Positions 30,898 to 42,559 of a DNA stretch of 64,000 nt are shown piece after piece. The DNA lies in contig NC_045141.1 in assembly GCF_008831285.2 (NCBI RefSeq), forward strand, positions 8,793,353 through 8,857,352. The letters are read 5' to 3'. The position numbers and the translations under genes were made by a program. Position 1 is the first letter of the stretch, and each line of letters starts with the position of its first letter. The notes beneath the pieces were generated by a model that searched no databases, had not been told where the DNA came from, and worked only from the letters and a program-made list of their open reading frames with translations. The stretch is from Nymphaea colorata. Taxonomy: Eukaryota; Streptophyta; Magnoliopsida; Nymphaeales; Nymphaeaceae.

Positions 30898-32108
30898 GCT
30901 ACATATATATATATATATATATATATTTATATTGAAATCATCTGATTAAGTTTTTTTTTAAATTTTATATTGTTTAAAACATTGCAAAAAAATGCATTGT
31001 TGAAGTCAATGTTTTGGCTACAGTTTTTACCAATGAAACTGTTTTTAAGGTAAAAAATATGAAAAAGTGTCATCAGTAACATAGGTAGCACACTGATTTC
31101 ACTTATATAATTATTTCAATTATATGTAAAGGTCATTGATAAACTATTTTACATGGACAGTGTATTCATTGTTTGTACGGCTTATGGTGTTGCATGCTAG
31201 TTTTTCATTGTTTTGTGCTCAAATACATGTGTTGTTTTAATGTCCTCAATAGACTGCAATTGATCTTCTTCTTTTAACAGAAGTTATAAATTTTATTCCT
31301 TTTTTGCATAAAAGAATCCTAATCGTAAATACCTTTCTACCTAATGGCCTGAGACTGGCTAACAATTGGCACTTTTGAATAATTCACTTGATTTAGGAGC
31401 CATTTAAGAGAACATTGAGACAGGTCACAGGAGAATTAGAAGTAAGATGAGTTTCATTAGGCATTTATGTTATGAAATCACTGCACCATACAGTTTAGGA
31501 ATCTCAACAAATTTCACATGCCCCATAGAAAAAAAACTGGATACATGTTTGAATTCTTTTAAGAGCACTAGAATATCATATAAATATATAAGACTTCAGT
31601 TCTAAATCATAATCTTGTATTCTTTTTAGATGTATATATGAGAATACAACAAGAGAAAGGAGGATTGGAGGTTCAATTGATCTTAAGTCCACTAATTTCC
31701 AGGCCTCTAGCCAAAACCAATTATTGCAATTGTGTCATAGATGAGCACTAGCCAATTATATTGTGCTTCCTAATCATGTCTAATATTGTTGAGTGGTTGA
31801 ATTAGAATTTGGGATGGCTGGAAAGGTATCAGCCAAGGCAGATGTCTACAGCTATGGAATTCTTCTCCTGGAGGTGTTTACCAGAAGAAAACCTACTGAT
31901 GAACAGTTTGATGGGGATTTTAGATGTCATTGATAGCCATCTTCTAAACGAAAGCAACAATACTGCAACTGAAACATCAGCTGCTAGGAATGAGCTGCTG
32001 GTGACGATCATGGAGATAGGCTTGTCATGTTCAAGGGAGTCTCCAAATGAGAGAATGGAAATGAAGGATGTGGCTCCAGGGTTAAGAAGGATACGACAGA
32101 GAACATGA
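28158..32108 (+). pseudogene. LRR receptor kinase pseudogene, copy C
   Basis: The 5' flank (28158-28207) matches copy A, but the signal peptide and LRR cap are deleted. The LRR region resumes at about 28266 (LEGTISPYISNLSFL). After LRRs come a transmembrane helix near 29935-30010 and the kinase, with GNGSFGSVYKG, VKVLN, HCDQKPSN (Leu of HCDLK replaced) and SDFG. Exon 1 ends at 30618. Exon 2 starts at 31806 after an intact AG. Breaks: frameshifts near 28560 and 28890, TAA near 29147, a short deletion near 30115, TGA at 30603 in the GTTGYIAPE motif, and a 44-base deletion in exon 2 near 31924. A frame of 315 codons (29249-30196) survives across LRRs and transmembrane helix. The gene type is as in copy A. 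Confidence 0.9.
30863..30927. repeat. (CT)n and (AT)n tract in the intron of copy C
   Basis: A CT run to 30897 is followed by an AT run from 30903. The introns of A (18409-18443) and D (38651-38687) have shorter tracts at the same place, so the tract is ancestral and has changed length independently. Confidence 0.9.
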
Positions 32109-33450
32109 TGAATGAAAAAGGAGAAATAGTCCAGGGCACAACTTGTGATTAGCTAAAATGGCCAGACGGCAGTTACCAATAGGCTAAATAGTTCGATGTA
32201 GAAATGTAGTGTGATTGCTTTCATTGAGCACTGTCACTTGCATTGCTCACACACAGTCTTTTATAATGATTTTGTTAATGCATTTGTGCATGTTTTCCTG
32301 AGCAATTTGAGTGACTAATCTTGTAGAACAACTTAAACACTTCCAATGAAAGTTGCACAAAAGTGGCTTGATAATTTGTCCATTATTGTTGTTCTTGTCA
32401 TATTCTCAAGAAAGGATACCCCAACTGCCATAATTTGAGTTCACATCAATCCTCTCCGTTGTCTAAAATTTTGCTTTAATATATCCTCAGTGCACAATTT
32501 CCCAAATCTGCCAAAAAAAAGTGCAACAAGAAAAATGAAAAAAAAAGTATAATTCTGGTAAGTTTTGGGCTGCATTCTAAGTTTATCTAAAAACAACCCT
32601 TGAATGAGGAGGATGAGAATTGTCAGCTATAAGTGTCATTGCATTATTGAAGAATGTTAAATGTAATGGCCCCTAACAAGTGATCGTGTGCTATGGACTA
32701 GAAATGACCACAAAAACCATGCTAACTAAATAGAAGACCCCTATCCCATAAGGGGCAAAAGTGGAACTTGGAAAAAAATCACTTTATTTCCCAGGAATTG
32801 AAGCCACCCAATGTTAAAGGAGGCTTGGTGTTATATTAAAAAATTATATCTTTGATCTTTTCAAGTGTGCAAAAGTGCATAAAGCCAAACACATAAGCCG
32901 TACAAAAATAATGCACAACAAGGCGAATGCACAAAAATGTATAATTCTGGTAAGTTTTAGAGTGAAGTCCAATTTTATCTACAGAAAACCCTTGAATGAG
33001 GAGGATGGGAATTATATGATATGAGCATTGTGTCATTGTAGCATGTTATTTGCAATTGCCCCTAACAAATGATGATGTATTATGGACTAAAAGTGACCAA
33101 AATGACCCTTCTAGTTAAATAGAAGACCCCTCTCCCTTTAAGGGCGAAATAAATGTAGAAAAATTTCATTCTATTTCCTAGTAACTGAGCCACCAATGTT
33201 AAAGGAAGCTTAGTGTTATATCAAAGGAAGTACTATTTCTTTGGTGTTCTCAAGCACGCAAAAATGCATGAAGCCATTCCCGATGGCCATATCTATAAAA
33301 TTATTTTCTGGTACCAGTATGAAGTTCAAGGACGCTACTTCATATTATAGTATCATGGAAGCATTACAAAAATGTGACCATATCTCGCTGTTATTGCCTT
33401 CAGTGTAAATAGGGCAAAAGTGAATTGCTTGAAGCATCTTTAAGATGAGT
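32109..33450 (+). repeat. 3' flank of copy C with a 392-bp tandem repeat and a copia scrap
   Basis: AATTCTGGTAAGTTTT, CCCTTGAATGAGGAGGATG, CCCCTAACAA and AATAGAAGACCCC occur from about 32551 and again from about 32943, 392 bases apart, so this flank is tandemly duplicated. The flank of A has one unit. 33283-33420 retains a copia RT linker scrap (translation GTSMKFKDATSYYS), equivalent to 20920-21065. Confidence 0.8.
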
Positions 33451-34399
33451 CTAATTAATATTTAAAGAACATTAACAAATAGGGTGACGAGTGCAAGTTT
33501 GCTGGGTTCTTAGGGTTCATGCAAACTTTACAATTTTAAGATTCTCATATTTAAACAAAGTGTACTTGGATATTATGTGAGGTATAAAGATTTTTTAACT
33601 TTTATGAGGTGTATTTATGTGCTTGAAATGTGTTACTATGCAAGTTGAAACTTGGACTAGGATAATAAACTAGGCCTTTAGGCAATTCGGCTTATAATGG
33701 AACCTTGAATTTGACCTGGTTCGACCAAGAACCTGGCTTGGTTCTCACTGCTGCGGGAGAGGAAGCAGCCCTATCTGACATTAACGATGTAGAAAAATAG
33801 TATTCTCACTCATTTTGCCAGCCAATTCATTCGCAAATGCCTTTACCAAGTAAAAAGCGCATCAAAAGTTCATTGACCATCTGGCAGAAAGCGGAAGCTC
33901 CTACCCTGTTTCTTGTCTCCCTAGACTACCAGGTCTGTTTTCAGTGCCTTAAAAGTACTATTACCCACCTTGTACTCCAATTTGTGCATTGATGACCCAT
34001 CTTTGTAGCATTGGACGTTGACACCTCTGACACTCAAAATAAACATAGCTGAGATTGTCATTCTACATAAAAAACAATAGCAAAGTTAGAATAATTATTC
34101 AAACTAAAACTCGCCAAATATCACAGTGCTTAAGACAATCACTTTTTCCATTTAAGTGTTAAAAAAACAGCATAAATCCACCAAAAATATAAGATACAAT
34201 TTGTACAACCAAAAGCCTCATTCAGTGGGTTGCACACATGAACATGAACATGTAGACGGACATTTATATGCATTGATAGAACAAGAAAAAAGATGGGAAT
34301 GTAGCCTGCAAGCTAGTAAAAGGAAAGTTGATGCATATGCATACACAGATTTTGTAGCTTGCGAGCTTTAGATATCTAGTAGTTGAGTGACTAAATTAT
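33451..34399. other. unassigned spacer
   Basis: I see no gene or matching repeat here. Composition is close to the AT-rich average. The short frame at 34156-34371 has no recognisable family. Confidence 0.3.
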
Positions 34400-36035
34400 C
34401 ATAAATGCAGAAAAAATCATCCAACTAAAAGAAGGTCTGAACTTTGACAACTTATGATATTTGGTAATCGATGGACAAGAATTTTGGAAGTGGAATGGAG
34501 GGAGGAAGGGTGTTCAAAAGGGGCGGACCTTCTCAGGTTTTTGACAATCGATCTCTCCCTGGTAAATCTGTGGTTCTCATCATCAAGATTCAGAAGTGGA
34601 TTTTGAGCAACTCTCAATTCAGATGATAAATGGAACACCAATAAGGAAGATCACTTCAAAGGTTTTGGAAAAGATGAAGCAGCCCTTTCGTTGGACTGTG
34701 ATTCACTGTGTCATTGGAGACTTATAGAAGAAGAGCATTGTTTATGCTTACATTGATAATGATCTGATAAGTCCATGGAAAGCAGCTGCAAACCCTAAGT
34801 TCTCTTTCTTAGGAGGGATGCTTTTCATGTAAGGGTTCATAGTCAGGATGAACTCAGGGTAGTTTTTAGAAGGGGAGAATGGAAAATGGGTGGACGAGTG
34901 ATGGTTGCCAGCAGATGGGATCCAAGATTATCCTTATCGATTGAGGAGAAATGGGAGTGCCAATCTGGATTAGGGTTCCTAATTTGCCAGTATTTTTATG
35001 GAATCGATGCACTTTCCAAGCTACTGCCAGAGCGCTATAGAGAGAACCGATGGAAGATGACATCCATACTCAATCGATGTCAAGAATTGGGCTTGCAGAA
35101 TCTGTGTGCAGGTAGCATTGGATTTCAATCCAAAATCTGAGGTTGAATTGGAATTAGAAGAGGGAGAAATTGTTCTTCAAGAAATCAACTATGTGAGTAA
35201 CATTAAATTTTTCTCCCATTGCAAAATGAATATATACTCAAATGGCAAGTCGGTGTAGAGTTGATCAATTGGTGGTTTCTTCTCAAGAGGGTGTGGCAAA
35301 GAAAGATGGGTGGAAGGAATTGAAGATTATCGTTATGTCAGGAAAGCTAAGGAGTGGCAGGGAGGGAATAAGAAAAAAAATTGGGAAAAAGTGAGGAGTT
35401 AATAAAGGAGAGATCCAGATCAAAAGCAGAACCAGAATTGGGGGACAACAAGTTTTGCTTTCTCCATAAGCAGATGGAAGTTGAAAGGAACATTATGCCC
35501 AGAAAGATTGGAATGCAGAGATTGATTTACAGGAGACCAGCAATTGCGGAGTAACTTGAAGACCAACCAGCTGATGGGTGACGAGAAGATAGAGCAGGAG
35601 ATAGAGAATCAATTGATAACAAAAAGAATCGAAGGGGAGAACCATGAGTCTTCATCAGGTTTGATTCTTTCTCCTCCATTAAAAAATAATTTTCAGGATT
35701 CTTGTTGTTTGGATGGAATGAAAAGTAGTAAAGAAATGAGTGGTTTGGAGAGTGAGGTTATGGTGAACAACTCACCACCAGGTTTGTCAAGAAGAGAAAG
35801 TGGGAGAAGAGTTGGTAAGAAAGGAAAGGTGATTGATGATGCTTCCACATGATGATGAGGAACAAAATTCCAGAGTAATGAGGATAGGGTCGAGGCTGGA
35901 AAAGGAGAAATAGAGTCCACAACACCAAATATATCCTATGACAGCACTCTATTACGGACACATCCAAGATTGTGTGTCCAGTTTTCTTCACCTTATATGT
36001 CTAATGAGGTAGAAATTAGCTTTCCACTAGCTGCT
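34400..36035 (+). pseudogene. LINE (L1-type) ORF1 remnant
   Basis: In one frame 34950-35040 encodes GVPIWIRVPNLPVFLWNRC. After a stop and a frameshift it continues with VALDFNPKSEVELELEEGEI. This pattern (W-x-R-x-P-x-LP, then R-x-C-V-E-x-D-x-x-x) is the DUF4283-type domain at the N-terminus of plant L1 ORF1 proteins, which bind the element's RNA. 35544-35852 is a polar, Ser- and Lys-rich frame suited to the ORF1 linker. No zinc knuckle, endonuclease, RT or poly(A) tail is present. An inverted, internally deleted copy lies at 41270-42540. Confidence 0.65.
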
Positions 36036-36492
36036 ATGAAAACAAATCGGTTGGGTCTTCATCTCCTATCCTAATTTAAAAACAAGTTCAGATCCGACAA
36101 ACATATGCATATGTATCATTTCACATCCTTGTTGGATCCCACTGGAACATTGGACTCCCAGTCTCATTCAACTTATGAAAGAGCATGACCAATCTAAACC
36201 CTTTTGCTCCAAATTTCTGCACCAAAAATGGAACCAAAATCAGGTCAAAAATTGGTAATTGAACTTATTAAATCTATTTACATAACTAACCAAAGTGGAT
36301 TCGCAAAACCAAATTACTGATGCTTCATGACGATGGTCAGGTCAACAATGGGACTTGGGTCAAAATCCAACCAAATGGAGTCTGAGATCCAGAATGGAGA
36401 ATTCCCAGTGCCACCAGGAAGCATCTGGCAACTCACAAAAATACACCTAACTTTTGTTATTATAAAAACCACACAGTTGTGCCATGATAAAC

Positions 36493-36495
<3 letters not shown>

Positions 36496-36578
<83 letters not shown>
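36496..36578. repeat. (TA)n microsatellite in S2
   Basis: About 40 dinucleotide units with one phase break near 36557. The matching place in S1 (about 25870) has only a short AT stretch. Confidence 0.95.
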
Positions 36579-36619
36579 GTTAGTACCCTTTAAACGAACT
36601 TTACGCTTGACTATGTTTT

Positions 36620-36890
36620 CTCACCCTTCGGCCCTTGGCCCTTTCCCTTCACCACTTCACGGCTTCACCCCTTTGGCCTTTCCCTTTCTGGTGAATTTGG
36701 GTGCAATCGGATTATGGGCAGGAAAAAAATTGGGACTGCTTTAAGTTTTCTGGAGCTGGATCGCTGTTGACTGTGGAGCCCGACCCGATCCATTTCTGGC
36801 ATGGGCAACACAGGCGTGAAGCTCCTTTTCACATGGAGCTTTCTTGGGCTGGCATGGGCAGGTGCCTGCCAGCCCCACGATAGCTCCACT
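36620..36890. other. GC-richer insert in S2
   Basis: Sequence from about CACCCTTCGGCCCTTGGCCC to GCCAGCCCCACGATAGCTCC is absent from S1, which reads directly from GTACGCTCGCCTATC to a match of ATTTTATGCATTAATAAAAG. TGGAGCTGGATCG and TGGAGCCCGACCCGATCC recall plant MITE ends. I cannot identify it. Short frames on both strands are not supported. Confidence 0.45.
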
Positions 36891-38639
36891 ACTGATTTCA
36901 TGTATTAATAAAAGGGCATAACTGGTCGGGACATGGTTAACCACGTATGTATGTTATTTCATGTTGTCACAGTTGCCGATAATGGAAATTAATGAGTTAA
37001 TTAATTTGTTTATATGGAAACAACTTTTAGTCTTTTCATTTTAATAATTATACGTAAGCTATTTAGTAACTAGCAGAAGTTTATTCTTAATCAACAGTAA
37101 AATATCTTGTATTTCTTCGCATCCCCATATCTTTAGACAAATTTTCAAATGTTCCATCAACTTATTTGAAAATATAAGCTTCTTCACCGTTTATATTAAC
37201 ATAAAACCAGGAGCATATACACCTTCCTATCTCACAGTTGCCGACTTAAAGAAATATTCTTTTGAAACATGAAAAGCTGGAACGTAACTTGTTCATGGTT
37301 TCACTTCTGTTCGTGAGTTGACACAAACCCTTTAACTTCGTGAGCCCGGAGTAGTTGAGTAGTGCCCAAATTCTTTGGGAGTAGATAGGGCTGTACAATT
37401 AGTGAAGCTTACTCAAGCTCGACTTGAGCTTGTTCAGTTATGCTCGATTTGATAGCTCAAGTTTATAAAGGAGTCGAATTCGGGTTACATGAATTTGACT
37501 CTATATTCTTTAATTTAGCTTCTTTTTTTAATTTTCAAATTTAAAACAAAGAAATTGAAGGAAAAGTTGGTAAAGGAACTTAAACAAGCCAAACTCAAGC
37601 CACTATTTGGTCTATTGAGTCAACCTTTTTCTGATCTTGTACAGCTTGAGTCGAGCTCAAGCCACGATTTTGGTCGATCGAATTGACCTTTTGCTGTTCT
37701 TTTACAGCTCGACTCGAGCTTGAGCCCAGCAATGATTCCATGTATGCAGCCCGAGGACTAGTGTTTCTGAGTTGACCACAGAACTGAAGCATTTATTGGA
37801 AACGATGTCTCGGCCCATTGGAGCTGATTCAAGCTGATTCTGGTAACATCGATCGTCTGATCAGTGGGAATAGCTCTGCTGATAATGCCCAAGAAGCCCT
37901 TCTATTATATGTAGTCAATTTCGATAAAAAAAAAGAGAGAAATAAAAAAAAATGGTCAAGTCGAAAACTGGCAAAAAGAGCATGATATTGAAAATATGTT
38001 TGCTAAGGGACAAAAAAATCTTGTTGATGTAATCTATTGCACCAATTATGGTAAGAAGTTTTCAGGAGACTCAATGTGTCCAAATAAGAAAGCGATATCG
38101 CATTCTTTTCAAGAGCCTGGACTTAATTTTCCATCGATTTTGAAAAAAAAAAAGGATAAATTTTCTGAAACACAACTTATAACATGACCATCATATGGGT
38201 TAGCGGCTTGAGGTGAGGACTGATAGGCGGATAGTTAATATTTGAGGGTTTTGGTTCTGTGCCACCCTACACAACCCGAATAACATTCCTTAGCACCTCA
38301 ATTAAATGCCACCTAGTTTGAATAAATAGGCATTCATATTCAACACAGCCAGCCACAGTAGTGTGACTAAAATCAGCTTTTGAAGGGAGTGGATGAAGTT
38401 GGCCTAACTCCAGTCCGGTGATTTAGATGATGTAGTTCATAGTCAGCACAGTGTTGTCATAATTAGCAAAAATGAATGGGTATCATTGCATCAACATTTT
38501 GATTATATAAAATTCAACTTTTTTCATAAAAACAACTTGACTCAAAGCATGTTTTATATCAAAATAGTTTTTATAAATATATTAGGATGTTTATATTTTA
38601 TTTAAAATATTTTTGAAGCAAAATATTAAAGTGTCTGCT

Positions 38640-39638
38640 TTTTGCCAATTTCTCTCTCCCTCTCCCCTTATATATATATATATATATTGGCCCTGACTGA
38701 TGTGTGTGGATGTGTGTGTCTGATTTGCAATATAATATCAATAAATATATTAATTGATGTGCAAACATTCATGATCCATCTAATCATCACGATTTGATAG
38801 TTCACACATGAAGAAATGTACACAAATATGCATTGTTGACATGTTCTCAATGAGCAATAGTTTTCAATTGATCCTTTTCCTTTAACATAAGTTGTAATTT
38901 TTGTTCCTTTCTTGTATTAAAGATCCCTAGTCACACGTGCCTGTCTACCGAATGGCTTAACCAACCTCACAGGATCTACATGAGAGTTAAAGGCAACACC
39001 ATACAATTAATGAATGTCAACCAACCTCACAGGCTCTACAATAAATAAATATATATATATGTATGTATGTATGGATACATGTTTGATTTCTTTTAAGGGT
39101 ACTTGAACATCAGTTCTAGAAAATAAGATTGTATTATTTTTAGATGTGTATCAGAATACAAAATGAGAAAGGCAGGATTGGAGGTTCAATTGATCTTAAG
39201 TCCATTAAGGAGCAATTACTGCTACTGTGTCCCGTGTTGGCATTATCTAATAATTTTGCACTCGCTAATCATGTTTAATATTGTTGAATGGTTGAATTAA
39301 AATTTGGGATGGCTGGAAAGGTGTCAACCAAAACTGACGTCTACAGCAACGGAATTCTCCTCCATCAGGTGTTTACAGGAAAAAAGCCTACTGATGAATA
39401 CTTTGATGGGAATTTTAGTTTGAGGCAATGGGTGGCTGAAGCATTTCCTGTTGCAATTTCAGATGTCATTGACAGCCATCTTTTGAATGAAATCAACACT
39501 ACTCCAACTGAAAGATCAGCTGCTATGAATGATCAGCTAGTGACAATCATGGAGATAGGCTTGTCATGTTCAAGGGTCTCTCCTAATGAGAGAATGGACA
39601 TGAAGGAAGTGGTTATCGGGCTCAGAAGGATACGATAG
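38640..39638 (+). pseudogene. LRR receptor kinase pseudogene, copy D (intron part and exon 2)
   Basis: Only the 3' part of the intron (38640-39300, aligned to A by TATTAATTGATGTG and ATGATCCATCTAATCATCA) and the last exon (39301-39638) remain. Exon 2 encodes [31 protein letters not shown] and PNERMDMKEVVIGLRRIR, the kinase C-lobe end, and stays open to TAG at 39636. The acceptor reads GAATTAA|AATT as in A, not GAATTAG as in B, C and E. A and D share other changes too, so D is closest to A in exon 2. Without exon 1 it cannot encode a kinase. Confidence 0.85.
38668..38687. repeat. (TA)n tract in the intron of copy D
   Basis: 10 TA units following a CT-rich stretch, homologous to the tracts in A and C. 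Confidence 0.9.
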
Positions 39639-39738
39639 AAGACAAAAGTGATAGAAGGATAATTCAAATATATCCATATATAGAATGAGTTTAATTCCAG
39701 GGTGCAACCAGCCATTGGCTAAAATAGTCAGAACATGG

Positions 39739-40803
39739 ATTCTGTTAGGATCTACACCAGTTGGCCTAGAAAAGCCCGAACCAAATGCGATCCTACCTTC
39801 CCAGGACCTTCTTGAGGCCTATTCTAAAAACCGAAAATCCTAAACAATTATATACAAAAGTCTACCCGGCCGGACAGGACCCCAGCGCAAACCCAAGTAG
39901 GTAAGGGAAGTACAAGGATGGTTTACCCTTTTTCCGAAAAACCTAACTACGGTCAGCCTATTACAAGAAGCTAAGAGGGTTGATGGACCTTACAAACGTG
40001 AGCGATACAAGATAACACTCTCAACTCATTCACAAACCATGCAAACCACGTCTAACGGCCAAACCACGCCCAACAAAAGCAAATAGATGGTCGGCTCCTT
40101 GTAGTCGTGTCTCGGGCAAAGTGCCATCGAGGTACCACAGAGAGGAGCAAGGCCGAAGCCTGGGCTAAAACAGTAAACGAAATAAACTAATATGATTCCT
40201 AAAAACAAAAGCAAACCCTTCCCGTGCTACAAGGGGGAGGAAGAATATACCGGCCAAGGGACACCCTTGGCGTAGCCGGATAAAGACTCGGGGGGAGAAC
40301 CAACCCCCGAGTAATACAGCTCACTAGTACTGGAAGACCTGCTATGGAGAGCCTCCCCGGCGCCTGCTACTCGACACGGACTGCTGGCTGGAAGATGCTG
40401 GACGACGTGGTCACCCACTGGGAGCTTGGTCGGCGCATTGAGGGAATACCGCTGTCGCTGGCCGCTATCGCTGCGCAGCAGCTGTTTGCCGATCTGTCGG
40501 GCTGGTGCAGGCCGTCGGGAATGTCCTGCTGAATACTGCCGGACGGCGTTGGGGTTGTGCTGGTTGTCGTGCGAGGATGACGTGAGGTGCCGCGGACTGG
40601 GCCGCGCTGCGTTGAAGGACGTCGGCCGCTGGGAAGCGCTCGCCGCGGACTGGGCCGTGCGCTGCGTTGAAGGACGTCGGCCGCTGGGAAGCGCTCGCCG
40701 CGGACGGAAGCGAGGGAGACGCGGAAGAGGGCGGTCGCCTGCTGCCGTGCACCTGCTACTGCTGACGCTGTTTGCTGATGGCGCTGATGCCGTGGCCGGA
40801 ACG
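39739..40803. mobile_element. GC-rich LTR-like element cut by the assembly gap
   Basis: Homology to the 3' flank of copy A stops at about 39737, and new sequence begins TGTTAGGATCTACACCAG. Read on the minus strand it ends GTAGATCCTAACA, the TG...CA pattern of an LTR end. 39739-40330 is of moderate GC. 40330-40803 is strongly GC-rich, with GCCGGA and GGACGTCGG words and a tandem repeat. No gag or pol domain was recognised. The right end is lost in the run of N. It may be a 3' LTR read on the minus strand or the start of an element on the plus strand. Confidence 0.5.
40591..40706. repeat. 53-55 bp GC-rich tandem repeat
   Basis: CGCGGACTGGGCCG, GCTGCGTTGAAGGACGTCGG and CCGCTGGGAAGCGCTCGC occur at 40591 and again at 40644, with a third partial start at 40699. 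The second unit has two extra bases. It ends about 100 bases before the assembly gap. Confidence 0.95.
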
Positions 40804-40903
40804 NNNNNNNNNNNNNNNNNNNNNNNNNNNNNNNNNNNNNNNNNNNNNNNNNNNNNNNNNNNNNNNNNNNNNNNNNNNNNNNNNNNNNNNNNNNNNNNNN
40901 NNN
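40804..40903. other. assembly gap (100 N)
   Basis: Exactly 100 N bases, the usual placeholder for a gap of unknown size. Left of it is GC-rich element sequence. Right of it the sequence resumes inside an S-type duplication (CAAGTTTATAAAGGAGTCGA, compare 37459), so a piece of unknown length is missing. Confidence 1.
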
Positions 40904-41270
40904 CAAGTTTATAAAGGAGTCGAGTTCGAATTACATGAATTTGACTCTATTTTTTTTAATTTAGCTTTTTTATTAATTTTCAAATTTAAAACAAAAAAAT
41001 TGAAGGTAGTTGATAAAGGAACTTAAACAAGCCAAACTCAAGCCATGATTTAGTCTACTGAGTCAACCTTTTGCTGATCTTGTACAGCTCGAGTCAAGCT
41101 CAAGCCACGATTTTGGTCAATCGAGTCAACCTTTTGCTGATGTCATACAGCTCAACTCGAGCTTGAGCCCAGCAATGACTCCATTGTGTGCAGCTGCCAG
41201 AGGACTGGTACTTCTAAGTTGACCCCAGAATTGAAGCATTTATTGGAAATGATGAAGAAAAATGGAACTG
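40904..41270 (+). repeat. segmental duplication S3 (partial)
   Basis: It matches 37459-37800 of S2 on the same strand, including AACTTAAACAAGCCAAACTC and GAAGCATTTATTGGAAA. The left end is cut by the assembly gap. Confidence 0.85.
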
Positions 41271-42545
41271 CATTAGCCAATAAATGTTGGATGTTTCCGT
41301 AATAGAGTGTCGTCATCAGATATATTTGGTGTAGTGGACTCTGTTTCCCTTTTTCCTGCCTCGAACCTGTCCTCATGACTCTGGAATCAAGTTTCCCTAT
41401 GTGGAAGTATCGTCAATCTGTCTTCCCTTTCTTACCAGCTGTTCTTCCATTTTCTCTCCTTGACAAACCTGGTGGTGAGTTGTTCACCATAACCTCACTC
41501 TGCAAACCAGTCATTTCTTTGCTAGTTTTCATTCCATCAAAACAACAAGAATCCTGAACTTTATTTTTAAATCAAACCTGATATGGACTCACGGTTCTCC
41601 TCTTCGATTCTTTTTGTTATCAATTGATTCTCCATCTCCTGCTATATCTTCTCGCCACCCACCAGCTGGTTGGTCTTCAAGTTACTCCGCAATTGTTGGT
41701 CTCCTGTAATCTCTGCATTCCAATCTTTATGGGTCTAGCGTTCATTTTCAACTTCCATCTGCCTATGGAGAAACCGAAACTTGTTATCCTCCAATTCTGG
41801 TTCTGCTTTTGATCTGGTCTCTCCTTTGTTAACTCCTCATTTTTTCCCAAAATTTTTTCCTTATTCTCTCCCTGCCACTCCTTAGCTCTCCTGACATAAT
41901 GATAAATCTTCACTTCCTTCCACTCCTTTATTAAATTTCAATTTTGTTTTGTTTTCTTTTTGGGGGGACTTTAAGAAAGTTTAATGGAAATTGCGAGCTT
42001 TCCCATTCATTCATTCCATGCAAAATTGTAAGAAAAATGAAAAAAGTGTAAAACAGCTTAAAAGTAAATCTACGAAATAGAGTGAGTTTATAGAGTGCTA
42101 AATTTTTCTGTCAATCCCTTGTCTGAAAGTCTGATTTCGATATCAATGTCTTAATCCCAGAGGCGTGTTTCGATAGCAATGTCATTCTTCTATAAGTTTC
42201 CAATGGAACAGCGAATCACAGTCCAACGGAAGGGCCACTTCATCTTTTCCCAAACTTTTGAAGCGATCTTGATTATTGATGTTCCATTTATCATCTGAAT
42301 TGAGAGTTGCTCGACATCCACTTCTGAAATCTTGATGATGAGAACCAGAGATTTCCACCCATGATCTTGTCGTCGAGGATTTACCATGGAGGGATCGATC
42401 ATCAGAAACCCGAGAAGGTCCACCATTTTCGAACACCCTTCCTCCCTCCATTCCACTTCCGAAATTCTTGTCCATGGATTACCAAATATCATAAGTTGTC
42501 AAAGTTTGGACCTTCTTGTAGTTAGATGGTTTTTTCTGCGTTTAT
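41271..42545 (-). pseudogene. LINE ORF1 remnant, inverted copy
   Basis: Minus-strand sequence matches 34400-36035. On that strand 42475-42182 encodes MDKNFGSGMEGGRVFENGG and ends LPLDCDSLFHWKLIEE, the N-terminal part. The DUF4283-type segment of the other copy is missing. 41913-41677 and 41557-41375 match the linker region (SPPLKNNFQ side). The copy is therefore internally deleted. It lies between S3 and S4 in inverted orientation relative to 34400-36035. Confidence 0.65.
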
Positions 42546-42559
42546 TATAGTTTACTGTG

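Larger units (their letters stand above)
36040..38455 (+). repeat. segmental duplication S2
   Basis: Same-strand copy of S1 (25420-27490). Additions relative to S1 are a long TA tract at 36496-36578 and a GC-richer insert at about 36620-36890. It runs on to GGGAGTGGATGAAGTTGGCC at 38377, just before copy D. S1 is likewise followed by copy C, so S1-C and S2-D look like two copies of one larger block. Confidence 0.8.

Noticed and set aside
36327-36593. 88-codon frame ending in Tyr-Ile repeats
   Set aside because: Most of it is a translated (TA)n microsatellite.
40367-41026. Open frames running through the block of undetermined residues
   Set aside because: They cross the 100-N gap, so their continuity is meaningless.
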